DNA of 64,000 bases, from assembly GCF_003265705.1 (NCBI RefSeq), contig NW_020313168.1, forward strand, positions 2,482,074-2,546,073, in the 5' to 3' direction. The position numbers and the translations under genes are program-made. Below are positions 12,601 through 24,914 of this stretch, in pieces. The notes beneath the pieces were generated by a model. The model was not told the DNA's origin. It did not search any database and saw only the letters and a program-made list of their open reading frames with translations. Every line of letters begins with the position of its first letter. Within the stretch, counting starts at the first letter, position 1. Origin of the DNA: Callorhinus ursinus (taxonomy: Eukaryota > Chordata > Mammalia > Carnivora > Otariidae).

Positions 12601-15600
12601 CAGGCGTGCCTGTCCGTTTGTGCAAGCGTTTTCTTTTCCCCAGTAACAGGGGCTTGTTTCCTTCGTGGCGTTCCTGCGCACACGAGTGCCGATGGTGAGT
12701 CACAGGTTAAAAAAATAAAAGAAGACGTGGCAGCGCTGGTTCCTAGAGTTGACCTCAGAACGTGGTGCTGCACTGAGTCCTTCCCGCCGGGGCTCAGCCT
12801 CGTGAGGGAGACAAGAGGCCACGCCCGCGAGGATCCGGCCGACGAGCAGACTCAGACGTCCAGCTTCGCGGAGGCCTGTCGGGCTACCACTGGCTGTGGG
12901 CCGAATAGAAACGGCCCGCTTCGCACCATCCCCACCATCCCAACCACGGGCCAGCCCGCTGCTGAGCTGCTTCAGGAGGCACACCGCGGCGGCGGGGGCC
13001 GCATTCACCTGGCCCTCAGCAGTGAGCCGGCGCCCTGCGGTGGCCACTAAGTGGGTGTCCCGAAGCCGAGTGCGGCGGTGATGCTCCTACCTCGCTCACG
13101 GCTTTCCTGAGAGCCCGCGTGTCCTCGGCCTGGGCACAGCTCTGAGCCTCCAGCAGCGCGATTTGCTCTTCCAGCTGGTTGGCTTTGGTGGTGAGCTGGT
13201 CCACGTGAAGGTCCTGGGAAACGAGACCACGGGCCCCTCCAGCATATTCCTCCACCAACTCCCAACCCAAGCCAGCGAACCCCAGGCCGGCCGCAGCCTC
13301 CTAGGCAAGAGGCCGAGCGGAGGGACTTTTGGGAAATCGAAGGTTTGAGGGTGGTGGCAAACGCGTTGAAGTTGAGAGTACCTGCTTCTTCTTCTCCACC
13401 TCGGCCCGCATCCGCTCCATCTCTGACTTCTTCACCACTTGCTTCATCACACGGATGTCGTCACGCACGTCCTGGTCTATGTTCTGCATGTAGAAGAGAT
13501 GCAGAGCCAGGCTCTCCAACTCAGCTTGCAGAGCCGCCACTGGGGGGGGAGGACGAGGAAGGCCGCTCAGCATCCCACACACGTTGTCTCGGAACCCGAA
13601 GCTCCGGAAGGCTCCCTGCCTGCCCTGTGGACCCAGCCTGGGAACCTGCTGCTTCTAAACCACAAAGACTCAGACTTTGCCATCAAAGCCTTACAAGCCT
13701 AGTTGGAGAGACAAAGACGTAGGTAATCCATGTCCAGCGATCACCACAAGCCACTCCGTTGCCTGCCGTGTCTTAGAGGCCCTCCCCACGTCTAAGGATC
13801 TGCTGAGACAGTGTCATGCTATGAGGCCTCACGTTAGTCTTACAGATTTCTTACCGCTTAGACACTGGCAATCTTAGGTAGAGTCCCACAGTCCGGGAGG
13901 AAACCCGCCCAAAGGGGCGCTGCGCTCTGCCAGAGCCCCCCCCCCGCCCCCCCGGACTGAAATGGCCACGTGGGGGCGCAGGCCAGGAGCACCGGAGCTG
14001 TCCTCACGGGCCAGGCTCGCCAGCGCAGCACCTTCCACTCCCCACTCAGAGCCAGATGGCGGATTTCCGTCCAGCGCTCGGAGGAGACCACACCCCAAGG
14101 AATGGACTCCTTTTAACAATATTCACGGGAGATTGATTTATGAAGCCAGATTACCAATTCGTTTAGGGAGCTAACCCTAAATCAAGAGTCATTTTTGTCT
14201 TGCATAGAGCGTTCCTTTATAGGTGGTTAAATGCACACAGAACACTGATTTATAGAATAGAAATATAAATTCACCCCGCTGAGTGGCAGGCACCCTTGAA
14301 GGGTGTAGCTTAACCCTGAAACATTACTTTGCGCCCAAGGTAACTAAAAATTCCAACGCTGGCGACTTCTTTGGCTCCTGCGTGGGTAGGAACTATGGGG
14401 GGTGGGGAGCAGAAGCAGGGACAGGGAGGTGTTGTGGTCAGAGCAGGCCGGGGCGGAGACTGCATTTGGAGAGAGGGTCTTCACAGAGGTAATTAATGTA
14501 AAATGAGGTCGTGTGAGTGGACCTAACCCCTCGTGGCTGGTATCCTTAGGCGAGGAGATCAGGACGCAGACACACAAGGGACCACCAGCTGAGGCCCCGG
14601 GAGAGAGGCCTTGGGAGGAACCAGCGCTGCCCACGCCTGGCTCTTGGACCTCCAGCCCCCAGGACGCGAGAAAACAAGCCCCCACGGCCGCCGAGCTGAC
14701 TAATTCACCCTCCCACCTAAAACGTGCAAGACTCACGTCGACCCTTCCTTAAGAGCGCTGAGTTCAACCCTGCTTTGCTTCACTGAGTAACAAAAAGTCA
14801 GTATTTCCAGTGCTTGTTTAAATCTGCATAAATATCAGTGAAGTTGAACCTAGTTTCACCGTTTTAATGACCATGTTTGTCCCTCCTCCAAATCGCTGGC
14901 TCATGTCCTTGGCCACACAGCTACTGGGACGTTTGCCTCTCACTGGGTGGCCTCTAGGAACTCTTGATGCGGTCAAGGCAGGGTGGGCAGAACTTGAAGA
15001 TGCCTCCCAGGGCCTGTGCCACCTGCTGTGACTGCTATGATGATGTTGCTTATCTGTCCCAAGAGAAATTACCGGGTGGGCCTGGACTAAGCAGGTGAGT
15101 CCATCCAAAGCAGAGTGGTGTCCAGCTGGCGGCAAAAGAGGAAGTGAGAGAGATTCTCAGGGTGAACTGGATTCAATGAGAGGGAAATTCTCTGCAAAGC
15201 TGGCTCAAACAGGGGAGGGGCCCCACAGCAAGGGACGTGGGCGGCCTCCAGGAGCTGAGAACCGCCCCTGCAGACAGCCCCGAGAAGAAGCAGCCCGTCA
15301 GTCCTACAGCCCTGAGGAGCTGAATTCTGCCAAAGACATGAGCAAGGCTGGAGTCAGATTTTCCTGGGTCCTCCCAAGAGACCCAGCCAACCAGCACTAG
15401 GGTTTGGCTTCAGGATGCCCCCGAGGGGGGGCCCAGTCGGCCACGCCAGGCCTCTGACCTCAGGCTGTGTGGGCGTGCAGACACACGGGCTTGTGTTCAG
15501 CCCTGAAGTCTGTGGGAATTTGTTTCCTGGCAACGGAAAAGTAACACAGAACATATGGAGGTTGTCACAGATGCGCAAATGGGGTTTGCTCCCAACTTGT

Positions 15601-18600
15601 GTTTGTCTTTTAACTTCGTCATGCTTCTTGATAAGTTTTATGTTTTTGTATAAACAAAACTGTCAAACTCCTCCTCTGTGGCCTCGTACTTCACATCACG
15701 CTTCCGGAGACCCGCCTCAGACCAAGATGATTAACAACAACTACGGCAGCCTTACATACTCCTCTAAAGCTTCTGTGATTTTCTTAAATATTTACTGCAG
15801 ACTTTATTTTTTGTATAGTGTGAAATAGCGGTCTAAGTATGCATTTTCAGATGGCCAAATGGTCAAGCAAATAGGTAGTGGCTTAAAGATGCAGTCTGTC
15901 CGTTTATTTAACCTGCAGAAAATGACTGGATGCCCACGTGAGTTCCCCAGCATCCTCTGCTCTCCACCATCCGTGTGCTTCTTCCCCTTTGGTGCCTTTC
16001 TGGTTTTACTGCTGTTGATTGATACCGTGTTTTGACACCTGATAAGACTATTTTCCTTCATTATCTTTCCTTTTCAAAATTTTCTTGGGTAGTCTTGTGC
16101 ATTTAATCTCCCGAGTAAACTTTAAGATCAATTTGTGCAGGATGGGGAGCTTTTTACATATTGATGCAGGTCGGGAAGCAGGGACGCGGTGGGTACGGCA
16201 CAAAGCTACTTGTTTAAAAAAAAGATACCCTTGTAACTTTGCTTTTATACGCAAAAACATCTTTAAAGAAACACATGAGAACCAATCCCCCGAGGGCCAC
16301 ACACACCCCCCCCCCCCCCCCCCCCCCACCCCGCCCCCCGGGGCCTCTGTGGAGGGTCCTGGGGGAAGGGGAGGCAGGAGACTTCCCATCCCAGAGCTCT
16401 TGACTTTTGAGTGATTACTTCTTGAAAATGAATAAATAGGGGCGCCTGGGTGGCTCAGTCTTTAAGCGTCTGCCTTCGACTCAGGTCATGGTCCCAGGAT
16501 CCTGGGATTAAGCCCTGCATCGGGCTCCCTGCTCCACGGGAAGCCTACTTCTCCCTCTGCCACTCCCCCTGCTTGTGTTCCCTCTCCCGCTGTGTCTTTG
16601 TCAAATAAATAAACAAATAAAAATAAATAAAATCTTTAAAAATAAAATTAAAAAAAGAAAATGAATAAATAAACACCTATGTCAAATAAATTTAAGGTCA
16701 CCCAAAATACCCCATCGTGGACTTCAGCTGGAATGGCACTGAACGGCATGTTGACTGGGACAGAGGTGACACGTCCGCATCGTGCAGTTTTCCTCCCAGT
16801 AACAAGGCAGCTTTACTTATTGAAATCTCTTTTATGTCCCGTAGCGAGATTTTATTGTTTTTCTCCGGATAGGCTCACTCACTTCTTGTTAGGTTTATTC
16901 TAGGTATTTTATGGTTGTTATAATCATGATGGATGAGATTTTTTTTTTTTGAAACAATTTAGTTCTTAACTGGATATTACCGGGAGAGGAGAAAGTGCTA
17001 GCTCTGACATTCACCTACTTTACTTTCTTTACTGTTTCTAGTACTGTTTTTTTTAAATTTTTAATTTTATTTATTTATTTATTAAGATTTTATTTATTTG
17101 AGAGAGAGAGCATGAGAACAGGGTGAGGGGCAGAGGGAGAAACAGACTCCCCGCTGAGCAGGGAGCCCGATGCGGGGCTCGATCCCAGGACCCCGGGACC
17201 GTGACCTGAGCCGAAGGCAGTCACTCAACCGACTGAGCCACCCAGGCGCCCTGGGTTTTTGGGGTTTTTTTTAATTATTATTGGTAATCTTGGATCTTCT
17301 AGGTAAACAATCATATGATTGGTAAAGCATGAGAATTTCACGTCCCAAATCCTCACCTCATTCATTTTGCCTGTTGGAGCCTCCGGGGCTGTGCCTGTGC
17401 CCTGGTGTCCCTCCTGACCCTATCTGTACCTTCTCCAATGTTTCCCACTCAGGACAGTTTTCTGGTTCGTTTCCAAAAACATCATAAAGAATGTTCTTTC
17501 TACCTTAGTTTAGGATGGATGGTAAGTGTTTTCAAACACCTGTTTTGCATCTACCCAGAAAATCCTTTGTTTTTCCCTCCCCTTTAACTTACTAATAGAA
17601 TGCATTAAATGAGCAGCTTTCTTAATTTCAAATGATTCCTGAATTCCACCGGAACTCCACCCTTCTCTGTTTGCTACTAATTTATTTAGGATTATCTTGC
17701 CTTGCTGGTGGGATGGCTGTGCAGTTTCTGCGTTGAAGGCTGTCCGTATTTGCAGCCAGGGCTATCCTCCCCCTTGTAACACCAGCCTGGGAAGTTTCCC
17801 AGATTTCCCACCCTCTGGAGGGTTGGACAGCATCGGGGGAGGTGTCTGTTCCTTTCACAGTTGGGCGGACTCGTCCATAACGAACAAACTGGTACTTTCA
17901 GGGGAAATCGATGTCCGACAACGTTTTCAGTTTCTTCAGTGATGAACCCAGTACAGAGCATGGCCTTCTTGAAATGAAAACCAATAATGCCTCTGAACTG
18001 TCCTCATTCCCAGGGCTGCTACTTGCGGGACACCCTTTTTGTTCTTCCCCGGGCAGGCCAGAAGTTTACTCAGCGTGTTGGTCATTTCACAAACGGAGTA
18101 TTTTTATCTGTCAGGCCAACTCGTTGTTTTTTTTTTTTTTGTACCAGTTGCAGCTATTTTACTTTATTAACTCCCTCTTCCTACCTCTTTTGTTTGTTTG
18201 TTTGTTTGTTTGCCTTTTTTCGGCCTCTGGAGTAGAATGTTTGATTTTCGGTCTTGTTAATGAAAACTATGCAAGGTCCTGGGTTTTACTGGAGTGCTTT
18301 CTGCGAAGCCAGAAGTCCTGATACATGGACTCCCTTTGCCACTAAATCCCTAACTAGTTGGTGATCTCTGTGCGGACGGGACTCTGTCCTTGTGCCTTAC
18401 AATGTTCTGAGCATCACTACTCCGTCATTTATGTTTGAGACCTGTGATTCTCAGCCCCAACTGCACGTTAGAATAACCTGGAAGCCTTCAAAAAACAAAA
18501 CAAAACAAAACAAAAAACCAAGGCAAGAAACACAAGATCGGGGCCTTGGCAGAACAGCTGAACAGGGGGGTGTGGGCCTGGCTGTATGCACCTCAGGGGC

Positions 18601-21600
18601 TCCTGCCAAGGACAGCATGTTGCTCTCCACCTGCCGCAGTCTGATTCTGTCTGGCCCAGAAGCCGGCAGCATTTTTTCCCTCAGCTTTGGAATTTAAAAA
18701 TCTCACCAACTGTGCCTAGGCATGTTCATTCTGTTTTCCAGCTGTCGGGTCCTCCGAGCACCTTTATATTCGAAGACTCACCTTTCCTGAGCTCACGCAG
18801 ATGTTCTCCTCTGGTGTCGCCCGTGAGCGCCCCTGATCTCCTGGGACTTCCGTCTGATGGGCGTCCACGGGCCCAGATCTCACACCCATGTCTTGTATCT
18901 CCTTCTCAAAACATCCACCGCTTGGGGTTTTCCCTCTGAGTTCGGGGAAGAACTCCTCAAACTGGCCTTTCGGTTTACAAGTTCAATTTTCGGCAGTATT
19001 GCTTTGTCTGTTTAGTGACTTTTGTTTTGTTCGTCTGGGAGGATGGTTATATATATATTTTTTAAAGATTTTATTTACTTGATAGAGAGAGACACAGCGA
19101 GAGAGGGAACACAAGCAGGGGGAGTGGGAGAGGGAGAAGCAGGCTCCCCGCGGAGCAGGGAGCCCGATGCGGGGCTCGAACCCAGGACCCCGGGATCATG
19201 ACCTGAGCCAAAGGCAGACGCCTAACGACTGAGCCCCCCCAGGCGCCCCAGGATGGTTATATTTTTTAATTCCAAGTACCCTTTTTCCTAACACTGTGCT
19301 CTCGTTTTACTGATGGGACGTCCTCTACGATCTCACGCTCTCTTGTTTTTGGCGTCAGGCCTGTCTGTGCCTGTGGCCGCGTCAGCTTTGTCCATGCAGC
19401 CCCAACCCCTGCAGTCTGGGGGCGCTGCTGAGCACTCGCGTTTTGATGGGAAGTGTCAGTGACTCCCTCCCAGGGGAGGCACGCACTCGTGGACATTCTC
19501 CAGTGGCAAACACCCACGTTTCAGGGCAGTGGCAGCACCGAATTCCCTAGTGCTCGGAAGGAAGAAAGGGTAGTATTTCTGGAATCCTTGTTTGGTTGAA
19601 CAGCTTCTGTTCCTGTGTCTTGGTGACCTCCAGAAAGGACGCAAAGTCCAAGAAGGTGTTGGCATCTCTCCAGAAGCCCGGCCACACTTGAGCCTTCACT
19701 GAGCGGCGCTGGTGTGGAGCACGTGGGGCGCCTGGGTCCTCTTTCAGGTCAGTCTAAATTCTGTCCCACCTGGAGCATTTTTATTGTTTTTGCATGAATG
19801 TCACGTTCTTCTCTTCTTGGTATTTTATGTTAATTTGGTGGAAATCAGGGAGGGTGCTTGATAAAGGAGCACTTAGTCTGACTCTGTCAGTCCAGAAAGT
19901 TCTGCATTTCTCGGGGTCTGAAATGTCTCTTTGCAGCCACAGTTAGAGTGTCCGTGTGCTTCTGTTTCCCGTGTACCTTGTTTTCCCCATTGTGGTAATC
20001 ATACACGGCTGATAAACAAACTTGGGAACAAAAAACCCCCCAGACTGAAGTAATCACAGCAGAGTGCGCAAAGCGGGTATTCACGGGGCCCACAGCCTGG
20101 CCCTGTGCAGGGGGGCGTGTTCCTGGGCAGAGCCCTATTGTCTCATCTGGTCCGAAGCCTCCCGGTTTCACCAGGATCTGCCGTACAGTCGGGGCTGCCG
20201 CCATCCCCTGGGCCGTTGTGCTTGGGATTGGCCGCATCCGGGGGTCCCCGCTTATTTAAACCCTGCCCACCTCTGGCAGCCGGCCAGCCTCTTCGATGTT
20301 GACTCTGCCTGCCCTCCTTGTTCACTGCTTGACCCAATCAGGTGCCTTTTAATGCACTGACGCCTTCTCTCCCTAAAAGCCTGCGAACTCCCCGAGGACA
20401 CGACCACATCGCCCTTTTCTCGATGCCCTGTGATGGCACGCAGGGATGCCTTTCCGGGGCGAGCTGGCCTGTGGGACCTCCCCGCGGGGGTGTGACAGCA
20501 CGCGGGGACGCGCCCCTGGGTCGCGAGGGCACTTGGGGATCGGGGCGCCATGGCAACGGGGACCCCCAGCCTTACGCTTTTTGCGCTCCTTGTTGGCGGT
20601 CTCGCAGGTCCTGGCGTAGCGAAGGCGCACACTCTGAAGCTCCTCCTCCCTCTGCCGCCTGGCGCACGCTGCCACCGAGTGGAGGTCGTGGTTCTTCTCG
20701 AGCTGCATCTGCAGGCGGGCCAGGTGCTGCTGGACCCCGTAGAGATCCACGCCCAGCTCCTGGCGCTGCACGCGGCTTTGCTTGGTGGCCACACTCTGCG
20801 GGGGAGGGAGAAAAGTTGGTCACGGGCCGGAGGCACACGGCCGGGCGGGAGGCTGGACCGGCAGATACGCACCAGCTCTTGAAGTTCCAGTTTCAGCTTC
20901 TCTATCTGGCGGTTAAGATAGTTCTTCAGCGCAGCCTGGAACCTTACCATCAGGGGCTGAAACGACGGAGAAGCAAGCCTGGTTACCCTCCTGCCCAAGC
21001 AGGGCGCAGCCTAAGTCGCCAGAGCTCCCCCTGGGGGCACCGAAAGGACTTCCACGCTGGGTGCCCCTCACTTCGCCAGGGACTTGCGCCGGCAGCCATA
21101 GACTAAGGGCACTCAAGGTCCCGTCCCAGGCACCGAAGACCTGAGTACGCATTTTGGCAAAAAGACAGAGTGAGCTGGAGTGGTGGTCCTGGTTTCTCCC
21201 CAGGGATGCGGGGGTGATGCCAGCACCGAATGAGCCCTGAGCCTCTTTTTCCATAGCAACCGCCAATCTTTCCCGCGGGGAGCACCCCGGCTTTCCAAAT
21301 GGGCTCATCCAATCAGGATTCGCCTTCCCCGCTTGCTGGAGGGTGGGGTGTGGGAACTCAGGTGGTGGGCTCCAAGCAGGGGCTCTGAACTGGGGTGACT
21401 GGGCTCCCACCCAGCATCCGGGATGTCTGGAGACATTCCTGGTTTCACGGCTAAGGGGCAGGGGTGCTCCTGGCATCTAGCAGGTGGGGCCAGGGGTGCT
21501 GCCCAGGACAGCCCCGCCCCAGAGACTGGGTGACCGGGTCCCAAATGTCGGCAGTGCCAAAGTTGAGGATTGCTGACTCTGGGCGAATGAAACAGAAAGA

Positions 21601-24600
21601 AGACACCTCACAGAGCAGTTTTGCCGAGTGGGCGAGGGGCGGCGCGGCGCTGGGGGCAGGGCGTGGGGCGCGGGGGCAGAGGTGAGCTCAACAGCAGGTG
21701 AAGGGGCACCTCTGATCGCGCTCCGTGTCAGGGCCCCAGCAGGGCCCGGGAGCACGTGCTTACGTGGTCGGGGTCCAGAACCACCAGCTGGTGTCTGTCT
21801 TCCTCGGCCTCGTCACTCCCCTCCGACTCCGTTCTCTCGACAGTCCCTTCTTCGGCGGTGCCCAGCTGCTGGATCCGGTCCAGGAAGGCCGGCGCGGCTC
21901 CTCTCCCCGGCTGCGCACCGGGCTCCTCTGGGGGGACACCTGGGGGCATAGCAAGCATTATGGAGGGGTTATTGCAGTGGCTAGTGAGGCCACTTTGCAG
22001 GTGCTGTCAGGAGAGGCTGATTTGCAGCCTCATGCAACACAATGGAAAAGAGAAAGAAAAGGCATCCCATGGGTTGGGGCTCGGAAATGCTGCTTACAGT
22101 GTCTTCTGTTCATGAATCTTCTATTCGTTGGTTCAACATGTTCCATAGAAGGGATCGCATTTTAAAGGTAATACATATTACCTTTAATATACTCCAAGAA
22201 GGAAATATATTTTGTAGATACTTTTTTAGACATAAATAGTGAATAGGAAGGTGCCTTCTTACTCATGGACTACCTTGATTTTTTTTTTTTTTATGGGAAA
22301 CAGCTGATAAGATTGACAAGCTGTATCAGTGAGGCTCTAGTTGCAGCTTCCCCTGTCCTCCTGAGCTGGAGAGATCCTGTTCTGTTTTAACGAGTTTAAA
22401 AACTCGTTCGGATGTGTGCTGTCTTCACCTCACTGGTGAGTGATGTACAACTTTGTTAGTTGCACCATCCATGCTTGTGTATCATAAGGAAGAAGAAATA
22501 CCCCGGTCTGCTTTCCCACATCCACAACAGTGGGATATGGGACAGGGTGTGCCGAGCGACCCTTGGAGACTCAGCAAACACGCAGGCTTAGGGGTGTTGT
22601 TCCCGAGCCCCTCTCTGAGACCAGGAGGCAGTGAGGGGTGGCGGTCGGGGGCTGTGGTTTGGACGTCATCAGATCTCTCAGTCAAGGTCTGGTTCTGCCA
22701 CATACTCGGGTAGGTCACTAAGTGACTCTTAGAGTCTTTGTAAAATGGGAGAATGGTTCCTACCTCATTGGGTTACTATAAGGATTAAATGAGATAAAAC
22801 ACAGTGAATGCTCCGTAAATATTATCCCTATTTGTTAATAACATTTCTATCCTTCAGCTCCCAGCTGAATGGGAAACGAGGTAACAGAGGGTGAATGAGT
22901 GGTACCCCTTGCACAGAAGGAGATGTGAAGGGGCTCATCCCGTGGGCAGGACAACCCAGCAGGTGCCACGGTACCTAGCTCCTGGATGAAGGGCTCCTCC
23001 GTGCTCAAGAGCAGCTCGTCAAAGTCTGAGGAGGTGATGCTGCTCCCCGGGCTCAGTCGGAGGTGGTGTCGTGCCCCCAGAGGAAAGACTTCCTGCTGGA
23101 GCCCTTCACCGGATTTTTTCTAGAGGAAGAACAACCAAACCTAAATCAATGAGGCCTTAATCAGGACTGAAAAGTTATTTGATTTTGATCTAGTGCAATG
23201 TTCGAAATTCAACATAATTGCTGAAGCAGTGGAAAACAATTTGGAGGGGCGCCTGGGTGACTCCGTCGGTTAGGCGTCTGCCTTCAGCTCTGTCATGATC
23301 CCAGGGTCCTGGGATCGAGCCCCGCCTCGGGCTCCCTGCTCAGAGGGAAGCCTGCTTCTCCCTCTCCCGCTCCCCCTGCTTGTGTTCCCTTTCTCGCTGT
23401 GTCTCTCTCTGTCAAATAAATAAATAAAATCTTAAAAAAAAAAAAAAAAAGAACATAGCTTCTCTTGTTAAAAATGCCTGGCTCCATTTAAGCTTTAAAA
23501 GAGACTCTTGCAGTTATTACTGTTGACAATAATTATTGCTGATGATGATCTGGCAAGGATTAGCAACAACAATGACCCTGCATAACACTCTGTGAGGTAG
23601 ATATGAGTCACCTCTGTTATCTGAGGGGAAGCAGCCTCACGGAAGCTAAAGACCTTGCCTGAAGTTCACACATGCAGCCAAGGGCAGGTTCAGAGTTGGG
23701 ATGCCTCAACCCGAAGCTCGTGCTCTTTCTAATACTTCCTCAGATGATGCTGATTCTAGAAACCATCTCTGAGGCGGCCAGAACTGTAATGATAGTAATG
23801 GGGGCCCAGAGTCACAAGCCCACCTCTGGGGTGTCCAGAAAGGGCTTCTCCTACCAAGAAATCGATGAGGCACCCACACGCCGAGACACAGAGCAGCTCC
23901 CACTCTGCAATTCCTGTTCTTTCTAAGGACTGAGCACCAGGCGGGAGGAAGGGAAATGGGGCTCTCACTCAGGTGTGTCTCTGCCTTTCTGATTGATCAC
24001 ATTTGGAAACTGTTTCCTGGTAACTTTTCTAGAAATGGGACCCGAGGATGGAAACTGGGTTTATAGCTCAATAAGTGACTTACACCCCAAATCGCCTGGA
24101 CATCTTACAAGGTGAAGACAGTTGTTTTCTGAGCTTAATTAGTGATCATCAAATCATGTTACTCTCCAAGGTTATTAACTCTTTAGGGGTCACCAGGTGG
24201 GGTGGGATTGTGGCTTTTTGGTTCAGAATGGTGGCTGTGGAACAAGAGCCACACGGCTGCATGACTCTGGGCAGGGAAGGCCATCTCCCCATGTCCTCAT
24301 CTGTCCAGGGGGGTAATAACTGTTCTCACCCCAGAGGGCTGTTGTCAGTCACTGAGACGGAATGTCAAGGGCAAAGGCATGTCCAGACCAGAGTCGAAGA
24401 TGGAGGAACGTAACCCTGCTCCTCGCTTTCTTTCCAGATCAACTCAAACCTGCAGCCAGCAGTGGGGGGAGAGGAGAGCAGGCTTCAGAGGCCGTCCCCG
24501 TGGGGAGCCCTCACAGCATAGGTGCCGGGCCTGGTGACCAGAGTCCCCACAGAGGACAGCCTGGCACAGTCAGAGCCCAAATATTTGGGGGCTGGCCTGG

Positions 24601-24882
24601 GTGGGGTTGGCCCAACAGTGACGAGAGTGACCAGGGCAGCCCAGGGTGGGGGTGTCCGGGTTCAGGTGGGGTGAGGACAGTCCACGTGGGGGTGGAGAAA
24701 TGCAGAGAAGGTTATCTCCGGGGGATGGACCAAATTAATAAATACGTTAGGGAGAATGGGGACTAGCCTTCTCGTTGCTGGAAAAAGGACTTGGAAATAT
24801 GGAAGGGGAGGGCACTGAGAGGGACCCACTCAGAGAGGGCTTGGTGTGAGCTGTGTCTGTAGGCGGCGCATGCAGTGTGTGC

Positions 24883-24914
<32 letters not shown>

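Larger units (their letters stand above)
10450..13090 (-). other. CCDC40: CCDC40 intron 9
   Basis: A 2.6-kb intron with a TG/CG alternating microsatellite (10912-10964), two SINE copies (11034-11221 and 11828-12016) and an L1-like fragment (about 12035-12240). The rest shows nothing recognisable. Confidence 0.8.
13540..20575 (-). other. CCDC40: CCDC40 intron 7
   Basis: A 7-kb intron. It holds MLT1-type LTR pieces (about 14470-14700 and 15100-15560), a C homopolymer near 16307-16327, SINEs at 16439-16656 (+), 17060-17251 (-) and 19053-19249 (-), and a long degraded L1-like stretch (about 16790-17600). No exon was seen in 19260-20575. Confidence 0.8.

Noticed and set aside
20252..20998. 248-codon minus-strand frame
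   Set aside because: It begins with CCDC40 exon 6 and then reads through the 77-bp intron and exon 7 in the wrong frame.
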